This document shows, one piece after another, positions 11,150-23,090 of a stretch of DNA of 64,000 nt (positions are counted from its first letter, which is position 1; the number at the start of each line of letters is the position of its first letter). Location: positions 11,400,074 through 11,464,073 of the forward strand of contig NC_037595.1 in assembly GCF_003073045.1 (NCBI RefSeq), read 5' to 3'. This DNA comes from Pomacea canaliculata. Lineage: Eukaryota > Mollusca > Gastropoda > Architaenioglossa > Ampullariidae. Both the position numbers and the translations under genes were made by a program. The notes below the pieces were generated by a model. That model saw nothing but the letters and a program-made list of their open reading frames with translations, was not told the DNA's origin and did no database searches.

Positions 11150-12505
11150 AAGAAATGTTGTCCCCTTTAATAAATAACCCAGACCCAATATGTTCATACG
11201 TACTAACAGTTCTTACAAAACTAACCACTGTTATTGGTTTCTCAAACAAATTTTAATCTTCCTATTTACCCCAGAGTATTAATCTGTTAACCCTGTAACC
11301 TCACTGATATCTGCCTATGTCGTAAGTAAAGCGGCAGCTTTAATTAGTAGTTGCCTTAGAAACCTCGTGAGATTTACATAGAAATCTTAACCATATTTCG
11401 TTAGGCATTTAATTATTTTGTTTCTTCTTATCCTTAAGGCAATTTAAATATAGCATATGAAAATAGTTTTCTTGGGTTTAGAATTAAAATTATTTTATTA
11501 TACGGATTCATAAACTGATTTGATTTTATATTTATTAAAAGTTTAATAAACAGAGTGTCTATATTGTCTGAAATGGTGTCTTGTGTTTCCTTTCATATTT
11601 GATTGCCGTGTGTTGTGTGAAATGTTACAGTAAGAAAATGTCTGTTAAAAACACTGTAACTATTTTCTTTAAAAAGGGAGATAACTGTTGGCCCACAATA
11701 TATTTTCCCTTATTGATTTTTGTCATGGATTCTCTTCTCTTCAACACTTATGTACTAATTTTTTTTACGAGAAACAAATGAATGGCTCTGTAGTTCTAGT
11801 TTCAGTTTATACACAACATATAATCCCTTGTCACAAAGAAAAGTAAACTCATAACCGAAAGTTTTGAATGCTTTTTGTCATGACTAGAAAGAGAGAAGTC
11901 AACAAAGTTTAATGATGAAAACAACATTTAAATTAATTAACACATAAAAATTTCGAGCTGAAAGCCCACCGTCACTTTTTAAAAGCGTTTTTTTTATTTT
12001 TTTAAATATAGATATCGCTCAACTAGTTCATTAGCTAACTCACATTTTACTTTAATATAATACTCGCTCTTTAATTTACCTGCACTTTGTGGTGCGCACT
12101 TCGTCACACTGCCTTTGTCAAGTCATTTACCACAGGTGGACAATCGAATGTTGAAAGGCAGGTGCGTGTTTGGGAGAGCGAATTGGTTGATTGTTGAGAA
12201 AACAACTGGAATAGTTTGACAACCAGTGTGCAGCGAAACATGAGTCATTACTTTCAAGTCTTAACAAAAAAGTGCCTTCGCATGTCTGAGTCTGCCGGTA
12301 CTCGTCTCCGGTGCATTTACATTTTACTTACTGTACTTATTCATGTTTCTCCCGAGTAGTTGTAGTCGAACTTGTTAAAAGGGCCTACCAGACAATACGC
12401 AAATCAGAACAATTGTTTCATTTCCTTCGCTTTGACCTATAAAGTGTTACAAGTGAACCATATCTAAGGACAAGTAGAGGCTTTCAAGGTTTCAAATACT
12501 ACCTT
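11150..12505 (+). repeat. Array intergenic repeat, second copy, with orphan promoter
   Basis: This aligns with 4090-5245 plus 6497-6915, including the region just 5' of exon 1 (CGACAATACG-like, then AATTGTTTCATTT, then AGGACAAGTAGAGGCTTTCAA). Homology stops within about 20 bases of where the ATG of a gene copy should lie. No RING exon follows. The GGGATTTTAC motif present in the other two copies has been lost here. Confidence 0.65.
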
Positions 12506-12839
12506 ACTTTAGCACTGGCTGTAACTTCTAAATATCATCAGATGCTTTAGTTAATTAAACAGTTTCAAAATACGGACACGGGAGGGAAATTCGAACACCA
12601 AAAGTCTCAGTGATACTCTGAAGGTTGCTGTGATTAGAACACTAGACAGTGATTATAAAGGGGCTGACATTATCGTCTCACTCCTATATAATATTTGTTT
12701 CCTTCCTGTCCTAGCCATTTCCGTGGAAAAGTCACATAAGAAATAGAAGTGTTTCCTTTCACTGCATTGTAGAATGTAGAAAAAGCTCTGTTTTTATACT
12801 ACCTTTGCACTGATTTGTTTTAAATTATTTCTATGAGTG
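12506..12839. other. Unique spacer between two intergenic repeat copies
   Basis: About 330 bases without homology to TRIM-C1q exons or introns that I can detect. It occupies the position where a whole gene copy would be expected. No open frame of note. Confidence 0.4.
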
Positions 12840-13935
12840 AAATTTTTGTAAAAGTTCACATTTACTCATCTTGACAATGAAAGACAAATTGATTTTATAT
12901 TCTATCCAAATTAAATAAATGGAATACCTGTTTTGTCTGAAATTGTCTAGTATTTCTTTCATATTTGATTATCTTGTGTCATATCAAATGTTACAGCTAG
13001 AAAATGACGAGGCAATACTGCGACTTTTGGATAAGGGAGATAACTTTTCTCCATACGATTTTACTTTTCGGGATTACTGTTCTTGGTCGATTTTGCTCCT
13101 CATTGATTTTTGTAATGGATTCTTTCATTTCTTAAATTCTATATATTTTAATATTTACGATAAACGAATAAATGCATCTGTAGTCAGTTAAAGTTAATAT
13201 ACAACACTTAAACACATTGACACAAAAGCAAATGAAGCAAATCCCAGACTGACAGTTTTAATTCTGCTTTGCTCATTACTTTGGAAAGAGAATAAAGTAA
13301 AGGATTAATAATACTGACATTACAATTAATTATTACATCAAAATTTGGACCTTTGATACTAAAGTGACAAATTACCACCAAAGATCCTTTGTTTAAATAA
13401 CATCGGACACCCAGCTCGTTGTATCTTAATTAACTCATTTTAATTTTTATTTCTCTTTTAAGCATACTTGCACTATTTAGTTTCGCTACCTGGGTTGAGT
13501 AATTTACCACAAGTAGACAAACGGATGTTACATGCAGGTGCTCCTTTGGGAGCGCGAACTGGTTGACTGATGAGAATCCAAGCATGACAATGCAACAGTT
13601 TTACCGACATTGCGCGTGCTTCATCCGGTAAAGAGTAGGACCGTTGATCCCTACTGTTTGTGAAGGCGAGATAACTTTCAGAGTACGTGCTAGCAGAACT
13701 GGGCTCACTGCATGTTTGAGAACTTAATCTACTGCCACCCGAGAGGACGCAGTGTGTAAAAGGTGACAGTTGATACCCCGTGTACAGCGTTCCACCTTGT
13801 GTCGTAAGTCTTCCAAAAAAGTATCAGTGCTCATGTCTGAGTCTGCAGGTACTTGTCACAAGGGATTTTACATTTTCCTTACTACTTCTGCTCCCGAGTA
13901 GTTGAGGGTACACTTGCTTGAAAAAAGCCTACCCG
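12840..13935 (+). repeat. Array intergenic repeat, third copy
   Basis: This matches 4400-5245 and 6497-6800, without the mobile elements found in the first copy. It is the cleanest version of the ancestral spacer. It ends in CTTGCTTGAAAAAAGCCTAC, then joins directly to B-box coding sequence of pseudogene C at a short CCGGTG overlap. Confidence 0.65.
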
Positions 13936-13940
13936 GTGCT

Positions 13941-14473
13941 GGTGGCAAGGCCACCTCCAGAGTCGTTAAGACAAGAGAGTGCCCGAGTCACGCTGGCCAA
14001 TCGCTGTATTTCCACTGTCCTCAGTGTGACGTCAGCATCTGCCTACACTGTAAGGTGACGTCACTAACAGAAAGTGCAACAAGACTGGTTTCATTTAGAG
14101 TACGTCTGAGAGCACATACTGTTGTGACGGCAGCAAATCCTGTGATATTCGATGTGGTCGACTTAACGAAGTTGGAGGCTATGATACAGCCACTGGTGTC
14201 TTCACGGCCCCCGTCACTGGAACTTACATCTTTGTAGCCAACTTGTATATCAAGTACTTTTGTGACTATGGCTACTGCTCTCTCACCATAGTAAGATTAT
14301 CAATTATATGAACATTTCCAAGTGCGTTGGCATGATCCACGATATTGTCAGTCATAAGACCAGCCAGAAAGTGTCATTAGTACCAACCACGCCGTTTAAT
14401 TAAATTATACAGTAATGAGTTATACCCATTTCACACTGGTGCTCTGCTGTACACCAACGAGACCATTGAATGA
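13941..14473 (+). pseudogene. TRIM-C1q pseudogene, copy C (B-box 2 fused directly to C1q)
   Basis: Promoter-type sequence runs straight into the second half of exon 2 (GGCAAGGCCACCTCC, then TRECPSHAGQSL). It stops after CKVTS and continues with the last bases of intron 3 (CTAACAG) and the C1q exon. The RING, B-box 1, coiled coil and all introns between are gone, so two deletions are needed. The frame stays open across the B-box/C1q junction. It then breaks at about 14163, where one base of the GTCGACTTCAACG motif is missing, with a further gap near 14290 and a stop near 14400. The C1q start (ATRLVSFRVRL) is B-like. No start codon is in frame. It is presumed non-functional. Confidence 0.8.
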
Positions 14474-14696
14474 AGTCGGTGAACGTACATAATTAGCCAA
14501 CATCAATATTCTGGCGCTGTAACATGTCTGTAATGAGGAAAAACAGTTAAGAACAATAACATTCATGTGTCGGTATACCACTGTTAGTTTAGTCCTTGTT
14601 AGTCCTCGAGGAGCATAATGCCGCGACAACACATCTCCAGAAAACAGAGTTTTCTTCAGGCCGTTTACGATTGTCGCAGGTGGTTCCAATGTCGTT

Positions 14697-16006
14697 AAAC
14701 TAAATATCCGAACGACCAGCTTTCGCGTATGTATCTATTACATTTCAGTGTTGTTTGTTCAAGCACAGGCTGTGTATCAGACACTTCAATTCTATTTAAC
14801 ATTTTCAAACTTGTGGATATTTACTAAACAGAGTTCCCAAAATTTCCACCTACGGTTCGGATGATGTCCAGAGACGTTCATGCTTACACACACATCTAGA
14901 CTTCCATGAATAATAGTCCTCGAAACTTCGTAAACTGTGGCCACTGGGGTTGACGAGGTCAGTACTCCAGGCTGACGTCGAACGTATCCTTGTCCCAGAG
15001 GAACTGATGTCGACTACACTTTCCAACTTCCGAACAGTAGATGCTGACTGGGTAGACACACCTGACTGCTGACGTTCCTCTTCCAGTCGTCTTCCTTCTT
15101 TCGATAATTCCTTCTCCTCCTTGGTAATTCCTCATCCAGGTAATTCCTGAAATTTATACTTGTCTAATGAATATTCGTATTGAACTTTATCACTATTACA
15201 ACAACAACCACAACTCTTCCATCATCATTACTTCTAACCAAATATTACATCATTTCACACCATTCTTTGCGGACAGGGAGATGGCCAAAGCAAGAAAAGA
15301 CAACTTATCCCATACCTTGACTAGGCAAGGAATTAATCCGATTCCAAGATCTCTTCTACTCAAAATTCGCTGCAGTCTCTCCAGTTCGAAGACTGGCGTG
15401 GAAATGACCAAACTAAATATTTTTCCCATACACCTGGGGTTCAGTGAACCTGTCGCTCGCTCCTGTACGCTTTTCTCGAACGTCTTCACTTCCACGCATT
15501 CCATCTAGTGCACGGGTAAGGGCGAGAATCACTGCCTACCAACAGACAGAGGTGTCAACCCACACCCCCACACCCACCCGTTTCTAACAGCACATTCGTC
15601 CAAACACGTGACACACCGCTTGATGTTGTTACTACTGGCGGATCTCAAACTCTCTGTTACTTTGTACAGCCTCCAGTTTTATCACTTGATTGATTTGCAT
15701 TGAAAACAAGTAGCTTTGTTTACATACAACGAGTAACGAGAGTGTTATTACGCTGAATAGTAATTTCTGTAATCGGAGATCAAATCGACAAGGCTGTAGT
15801 CCAGTTGACTCGGTGCTGTGACCAATTGATAAATGGTCAATGATAGATGGGGAGCCTGTTGGCTCCATACAGAGCCCCAGTGTCAAAAGAACCAAATGAT
15901 CAGTCAACCAGGGATTCCACGACATCTTATAAACACGGACAGGACAACACAGACAGCGGTTCACGTGCTCTAGCCCAGATGTCAACAAATCACGTGCAGT
16001 CCGCAG
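14697..16006 (+). repeat. Duplicated block X, left copy (pairs with 25102-26676)
   Basis: The two blocks share long near-identical stretches in direct orientation, for example CCAGCTTTCGCGTATGTATC versus CCAGCTTTCGCATATGTATC at the start and CACGTGCAGTCCGCAG at the end. Open frames inside are not conserved. This copy lacks the SINE found in the right copy and so serves as its empty site. The nature of the block is unknown; it could be an old mobile element or plain segmental duplication. Confidence 0.65.
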
Positions 16007-16050
16007 GCTGCATGCTCACCATGACCACAGCTCGTGCTCACCCTTAAGGA

Positions 16051-17150
16051 GGCAGCTGGTAACTGCTTCAGATGAAACACATTCAGGTGGCACTGTCGAC
16101 AAGGAACAATAATATTAAAGAATTATTTTGAGTCTTACTTATTGTATGTACAAAGAAGAGAAATAGTTTATTGCCTCTGCATTATTTTCCTCCATGTATC
16201 TCGTGCAACATTTGTTTCATTAATGGGGCATCGAAAACAGGCATCTGGAATAAAATATTCGTGAACTCGATCACCATGATGGATTTATCCATATTTTCAT
16301 GAATTTTTAAAATAAATTTCAACAGATTTAAAAAAAATCTTATGATCCTTTCAGGGATCTTATTATGTATAGAGTGTACATTTGGAATTGTTTAAATAGA
16401 AAATATTTATTGAAAAAAAAACTAGTGGTGTGTTAGAAATATTACAAAATACTTTAAGTGTCTTCACCTGTCTGTCTTGTTTAAGATAATAATTGTTGCT
16501 CGAAAGTATTTGTATACTATTAAAAATCATAATAGTATTTTTTCGTAAGAAATAAGTTGCCAGTCGAAGTTTACAGTGTACACAAATATACTACAGTAAC
16601 AGGAGGTGTACACAATCTTAATATTTTTCTGTGAAAATCACTTTCCTATTTACTTTGATAATAAGTAGTTTTACTACAATGTTTTCTAGCTTAGATTTTT
16701 TTAAATAATAATGAACAGGTTTTGTTTATTTATTTTCTTTCGTCCCGTAAGTGGTAGTGGAGGAGTCGTGAATGAGTGCAGCAGACGTGAACACACGTCA
16801 TCGGCGCCGGTCTTGCACCTCCATAAGGTCCCCAGTGAACAGCTGGTCTTCACCTTCATCACCGTATTGTCTTTGAATCCCTTCTGTGAGAGACAGTTGT
16901 AGGATGGCACACATCACGACTATTCTACTTGAACTTGTCAACATAAACAACAAATATACAAAACGTTCACTGCATGAAGTTGTTTATTCACGTTTTCATT
17001 AGTGTTTGCATAATCAGTGAGACATTTGCATAAACACCTCGTTATGTACACGTGTATTGTGAAACAATTAAATTGTTGGTATAATATGTAAGATTTATTA
17101 TTTATTATCCATTACAAATATTTTATGGAAAACCCAAAGATTTTAGGATT
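16051..17150 (+). repeat. Duplicated block P, left copy (pairs with 21087-22325)
   Basis: This begins GGCAGCTGGTAACTGCTTC, matching GGCAGCTGGTAACTGCTTG at 21087. It continues with diverged but alignable AT-rich sequence (GTGTACACAATCTTAATA and a GATTTTAGGATTTTT segment near the end). Here it directly follows block X. No gene recognised. Confidence 0.55.
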
Positions 17151-18379
17151 TTTAAATTCATTAAAAAGTAGCGACAGCGCCACAACCTTATTAACATTAA
17201 AACGAAATTTGACAGACAGCGGCAACAACAAAGCAGCGCGGGAATTTATGATTGAAAATGTCAACGAATGATAAAGACTACCATAAATTGTAACTGATAA
17301 CCAACATTTTTTTTCAATATCAAAATCTATACATATTGAGCATGACATAAAAATGGATCAGCACACTTCAATTAAACACCAAGACAGCGGCCATAATTAT
17401 TAACACATATGGATCAGCCTCAGTAAATAAAGGAACCAACTACCAGAAATCAGTAACAACATTAAATTTTTATCATGAAAAAGCTGTTCCACTGTAATTA
17501 TTTTTAGCGAAAATTTGCGTTTTACTGAGACTATCGACATAACCATGAGTATAATGTGCGTGTTACACAGACTGTTCAACAACCTGGTTCGTGCAACATC
17601 GGTCCTCCATTCATCGACACACCTGCATCTGCTGCTATTGACCATTAAGCCGAGCATGTCATACTTATCTAGTACAACCCTCCACTTCTTAGTCCATTCG
17701 ACTCATAGCAGGTCAAACTTGTAGGAACACATAGACTTGTCTATCACCAAAACATTTCTTTAATTTTTCGATAGTTTTTTCGAAGGCCAGACTTGGAGGC
17801 AAGTTCCCGGTGAAGCGTGTACATCCGTCCTGTTGGTTATACCCGTGTTGAATACTTTTGGACACTTTCCCGTGCAAATAATTAATCAATATTATTTTTT
17901 AATAATTTCTTTTTACTAAAATGCAGTGAATTCATAATCTGAAAGTCCAGTACAAGAATAAGAATCATCGGAGTTCGATATGAGGTAGTTATGTCAGTAT
18001 AGGGGAGGCACCACCCTTACCAACAAATATATGTCGATAAACTATTAGTTATTAAAAAAAACACCTTTGATAATTCTTTTGACCCATCTCGAGTGACAGT
18101 TCTACTGTCAGGATGTGTGTTTGACCAACGGACAATGACCATCATCCCATTATCCTCAACTGACAGTATCTTTGCTGTTTTCCTTTACTGAAGTCTTGAC
18201 ATTTCTAACTTCTTTAATATATTCGCGTAAAAAATACTGCTTGTTTGTTTCTTGATTATTGTGATGGAGTATGCGTGCTAATTTCGAAGGAATAATAATA
18301 TAGAGGAAGAGTCAAAATTGTTGTAAATTCCTGCAAAGAAAGACTTCAGCAGTCCTCATCTTCAGTGTCTTCTACTCTC
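17151..18379. other. Non-coding DNA between the duplicated block and the GPCR
   Basis: AT-rich sequence without supported genes. The open frames here are short and have no domain. The final part is the region downstream of the minus-strand GPCR. Confidence 0.4.
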
Positions 18380-18385
18380 TTTATT
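18380..18385 (-). terminator. Polyadenylation signal of the GPCR gene
   Basis: TTTATT on the plus strand reads AATAAA on the minus strand. It lies about 75 bases beyond the stop codon of the receptor, a plausible 3' end for a short 3' UTR. Confidence 0.45.
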
Positions 18386-18461
18386 TGCCACCAACAGAAT
18401 CACTTTCTGATCATCACTTTAACTGATTTCTTGCTTCATTGTTTTGAATGAAAAACACAAC

Positions 18462-19562
18462 TCAACTATTTCTAAGAATAGCTTTTTTCTTAACATTTGG
18501 AGTCATAGATATGCATAAGCGACAGAAGAAAGAATAAACATCTTTTCTGAAGCGGGAGGACCTGTTCATGTAGACAAAGAAACTAACGGCGCAGTTGAAG
18601 TTAGAAAGTTGACTAGACGCTTTAACTGCGGTCCAGTAAAAATTATAGTAAGTACCTCTTTCTGAAAAACCTTCTATTAAAAGGGTAGACAGGTAAAAGA
18701 TGACCCAGGGTATGCTGGTTATGATATAAACACAGCAGACTGCTACAAGCATCTTGGTCAACGCCGTGTGCTGAACTTGACCTCTGGAGGTGACCTGACC
18801 TCGCCACGTCATGGCGGCTCTCAGCTTGACCACGGTCAGGCCGGTAGACAGACACGTGACTACAAACGTTGTTAGTGGTACCACGCTCATCATAATTATG
18901 TTTTCTAATATCTCGATTAACTTTTCATTGTTTGTGAAGAATTCAGACTTGCTCACCGCCAACGTAGAAGAGCTGTTGTTTATTTTAACGACTGTCAACT
19001 TCGCAGGCACAGTGAAAAACGCCAACTGGTTCAGACAAACAATACAAACCATAATCACCGCCATGTTGCGACTACTGATCAAAGACGCCGCCTTCAAAGG
19101 GAAGATAACACACAGGCACCGCTCTACTGCTATCACCATGGTGATGCACCCAGAAGCACTGCGAAATCCCAAATATACTCCAGACACAAAAGAGAAGATT
19201 ATGGCATAAAGACTTCCATACCTGACAGGGTCGACCTGCCCCATGTAGTAACCGACACTGTACAGCAGTGACACCAGCAGGAGACACATGTCCACCAGCG
19301 ACAGCGCCAACAGACACACGTTCATGCGGTCCCCAAGTCCCTGGCGCCAGAACACCACACAGCTGATGATGTTGGACGGCACGCCCACCACAACAATAGT
19401 AGGATGAACGAAATTTTGTAAAATAAACAAAGTCGTCAGGTAGTCCTTGTAAGACATGATGTCACGTGGGTTGTCCCATAGTGCAAAACCACAGGTGTCT
19501 GAACCACACTCAGTTTTATTCATTGTGGATATTTTCTGCAACAAGCGACAAATTGATGGCAC
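18462..19562 (-). CDS. Class A (rhodopsin-like) GPCR, chemosensory or neuropeptide receptor-like
   Basis: A single uninterrupted 366-codon frame with seven hydrophobic segments. Markers: N64 in GVPSNIISC (TM1), D91 in LALSLVDMCL (TM2), E147-R148-C149 in place of the usual DRY at the end of TM3, P285 in SIPWVIFY (TM6), and a TM7 ending NCAVSFFVY in place of NPxxY. The N-terminus has an N-glycosylation site (NKT) and lacks an obvious signal peptide. A second Met at residue 14 is an alternative start. Intronless class A receptors of this type form large families in molluscs, often as chemosensory or FMRFamide/TRH-like receptors. The ligand cannot be told from sequence. It lies inside the TRIM-C1q array on the opposite strand, flanked by duplicated blocks, and is probably regulated independently of the array. 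Confidence 0.85.
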   Translation of the reverse strand: MPSICRLLQKISTMNKTECGSDTCGFALWDNPRDIMSYKDYLTTLFILQNFVHPTIVVVGVPSNIISCVVFWRQGLGDRMNVCLLALSLVDMCLLLVSLLYSVGYYMGQVDPVRYGSLYAIIFSFVSGVYLGFRSASGCITMVIAVERCLCVIFPLKAASLISSRNMAVIMVCIVCLNQLAFFTVPAKLTVVKINNSSSTLAVSKSEFFTNNEKLIEILENIIMMSVVPLTTFVVTCLSTGLTVVKLRAAMTWRGQVTSRGQVQHTALTKMLVAVCCVYIITSIPWVIFYLSTLLIEGFSERGTYYNFYWTAVKASSQLSNFNCAVSFFVYMNRSSRFRKDVYSFFCRLCISMTPNVKKKAILRNS

Positions 19563-21086
19563 CTTTGAAGTTTTAATGAATTCTATGAGAATATCAGTAA
19601 GTACAGGTTTTTAACTAAAGAACCAAAGACAATGTAGTCTGTCCTCAAGGAAACCAAAAAAGCTCGAGAGGGATCTTCTGATGCCTGGACAACCTCCTGT
19701 TAGCAAGTTTCTTTACTCACACATTAATTTATTGGCTCACTTTTAAACAATAAATATGTTTATACAAATATTTTATAGTAACTCATTTTCTGTTCGAAAT
19801 GTTTCAATATTTGTGACTTGGTCTAATTTAACGAGGATAACATTCATCATGTCTTTTTTGTCAAGTTTACGGAGTTACTGATGTGACTGTTGACAGGAAA
19901 CGTTAGCAAAGGATGAAAATCACCTGGCTGTGGGTTCACTGTTGCTTTCTTCTTATTTTAATGTTTAGAAGACACACCCAAATGTTTTGTTCCATTTTTT
20001 GTTAATATTTACATAACTGACAGCGACATGCAACCGCTTTAGCAGGAACAAGAACTATTTTGTTCTCTGGAATCGATGTTAGTGTTTTCATGGAGGATAG
20101 CTTTCTGTCTGGCACTGTGTCGAATTACATAAAATTTCCCCCTGTTCAAAAAAATTCTCTTTTAAGTACACAATTTCCTGTCGATTACTTTAATTGTAAA
20201 GACGATACCATTACCTATTGCTTTCTTTGTCCGGTTTACAGAGTTGGTAAGATAAGACGGAGTAAGATAACATGTATTGTAACTGTTCCTAACAGTGGTC
20301 CGACAACAGTCATATGGCCAAATGACTACAAGTCAGAGGATTTTCTTATTTCAGAGCATACACACACCACCTGATATTGTTTTAAAAATTCAAGTTTTTT
20401 GATCAAATTCTTTGTCATTATCGATCATCCTACTCTTTTCAAATCGTCGGAAGTAAACACTTACTTCATGGATTGCTCAGTGAACACGTGAAAGATATAG
20501 TTCACGATGTAAGCCAGTCTGTTCTGTAAGATCAGCGTGGGAAAACTACTTCAGTAAAAGTATCGAATTAATTTTTCTCAGTTTGTTATTACTGACAGTC
20601 CATGCACAAAGCAGGGCTAGAGCGAAAATTTCACCGCTTCACCAGTAACTGGAAGTCTGTCGATCCTCTTAGTTGGCTATCTCACAGATACACAAGCTAT
20701 ACATACGAAAATTATTAAAATTTTTAGAATAGTATATGTATAAAAATGCTAATTAGTGCCTGTTGGACATTGACAATTTATCATGATGTCTATCAGCATA
20801 TTCTCAGACAGGGTTTGATGTCTTTACTTTTATATAACCCTATAGGAAATCTGTTTTCCTCTTCCCCACTATCCTGATGTATGTGTCTGGTCTGGAGGCC
20901 GACAGTCTTATTTCAAGTGTTTTCACACACTAACTACTCAAAGTCTAGTAACTGCAATTGTCAGCTCGTCCTCATTACCTTGATTACCGGCTACTGCAAC
21001 ACGACTGAGCCTAGCGGCGATAACAGCGGAGACGACACCATCGACGACTTCACATCGTCTCTAGGTGTTCCCTCCTCCTTACGGCC
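19563..21086. other. 5' flank of the GPCR, no gene seen
   Basis: AT-rich sequence. A 104-codon open frame at 20060-20374 has no recognisable domain and no splice context, and I do not call it. GPCR promoter elements or a 5' non-coding exon may lie here, but none is identifiable. Confidence 0.4.
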
Positions 21087-22325
21087 GGCAGCTGGTAACT
21101 GCTTGAGATGAAACACATTCAGGTTGAATCTCTGCATTTTATACTGTTGATGAGGAACAATTAAATTGAATATTTATTTAGTGTCTTACCTATTGTATGT
21201 GCAAACAGAAAATAGTCCATACCCTCTACAAAATTCTTGCATATCTCGTGAAGCAATTGTTTAATTAAAGGGGCATCGCAAACAGGCAGCTGGAATAAAA
21301 TATTCGTGAAGGTGATTCACATGATTAATTTCTCCATATTTTCATGAAATTTTTAATTAAATGTCAACAGTTTTTCAAAATGTTAGGATCATTTTAGGTA
21401 TTTTTATTATGCAGAGGGTGTGCATTTGGAATTGTTTGAATATAGAATTTAAAAAAAAAACTAATAATTTTTTTTAAAAATATTACAAAGTACTTAAAGT
21501 GTCTTCAGCTGTCCCTCATCTTTAAGATAATTGTTGCTCCAAAATAATTGTTTGTATACTACTATCTTTTGTAGTATTCGTAATAGGTTTTTTTCTTAAG
21601 AAATAATTTGCCAGTTGAAAGTATCAGATGAGGTGTACACAATCTTAATACTTTTTTCAAAAAATGAAAATCGCTTTCCTATTTATTTTAATAACAAGTT
21701 GTTTTACTGGAATGTTTGCTAGCTTAGATTTTATTACAATACTGAGTAGGTTTTTCACTGGAGCAGGTAGCATTTTAAAGAAATAAGAAAGGTTATTAAA
21801 GACATTTCTTTTATTTTACAAATGTTTGTTCCTACACAACCGATTGCATGTATGATGGCGTTGATGTGTCAATCCCTGTCATTGCTAGTACATTCCTAAT
21901 GCATATTCCTTCCAGCCAGATGTCATCTGTTTCCCAGACACATGAATATTCTTTGATGTGTTTCTGTTGGTGCAGGTGTGTGATTTGTTATTATTGGTGT
22001 TGACTTCTACTTGCTCTCGTCAGACACTTTCTTCATTCAGTCAGCACGTGATCTCAGTTAATGTCGGGTAGCTCCTGTCTGCTATAGAGTCAATGTAGTC
22101 TTGAAGTTGTAGACTGGTCTCCCACCGATGACGGTGACGGTTGTAGGGGAGTGGGTCTCCATGTTCACTGAGAAATGTGTGGAAGCATTTGCATAAACAC
22201 CACGTCGTTTACGTACACGTGTATTTGTGAAAATATTTGTGGGTACAATGTGTAGGATTTAATATTTCTCATCTGTTACAAACATTTTACAGAAAACTCA
22301 ATGATTTTAGGATTTTTTTTAATTA
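21087..22325 (+). repeat. Duplicated block P, right copy (pairs with 16051-17150)
   Basis: Direct-orientation paralogue of the block left of the GPCR, with many small indels. In this copy it is followed by intron-1-like sequence of TRIM-C1q pseudogene D, not preceded by block X, so the order of blocks differs on the two sides of the receptor gene. Confidence 0.55.
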
Positions 22326-22439
22326 TTAAAAAGCATCGACAGCACCACAACTTTATAGACATTAAAATGCTATCAAGAGATTCGACAGACAAGACAAGAT
22401 GTGGTGAACTAAGTCACGTGGGAATCCAACATCAAAATG

Positions 22440-23090
22440 TCAACTAACAGGTCTTAAAGTATTATTTCGATTTATTTATATTTCATAACGCTCCTTACGC
22501 TTTAAACCATATCTATCTTAAAATTAGGGAATAACCCCAATAGTGGCAGGGGAATATAACTTTTCTGTCACGAAACTGTCTTTTCATTTTCATTTATTTA
22601 TTTGAGTTTGGAGGCAGTTATGGGAAGGGGGAAGAATACGTTGTTTGACCGAAATTGTGAAGCCTACGCCTACCTCCCCTTTCGTGTTGCCTTCACACTT
22701 TTATACACACCAACAACTGTATACCAGAAGCGGATAGGAAGGTCTCTGGCTAAGTGTGCAAAACTGAGATCAACACCTACTTTATTAAAGTAGCTAAACA
22801 TTTAAAACGTATTTAAATTCTAAACTAATAAACGCCACATATATTGATTAACAGTCAAAGTAGTGCTTCATTTTATTATTCGGCTCATAACATCATAAAG
22901 GCTACATGAAATCTTAATATTTTATAGAACTGTGCAGTTCTGACGATGGTTTTAATTTGTTTGAACTCTAAATGCGACACTAATGCTTCCCTGTAACTCT
23001 CAATAGATGTCACTTAACGAAAATATTATTTAAAAAAGAAAAACACGAATGGAGAGCAAGTAGAGCAAGTGTACATCTCACCTATTTCAG
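22440..23090 (+). repeat. Intron-1-type sequence of pseudogene D (paralogue of 30040-30477 plus 31352-31555)
   Basis: This aligns with the intron 1 of copy E on both sides of the LINE in that intron. Examples are GGGAATAACCCCAATAGTGG versus GGGAATAACTCCAATGCTGG, and the shared CATCTCACCTATTTCAG acceptor. It shows the uninterrupted target site of that LINE (about 22889-22899). No RING exon is found upstream; it appears to have been replaced by the duplicated block. Confidence 0.65.
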
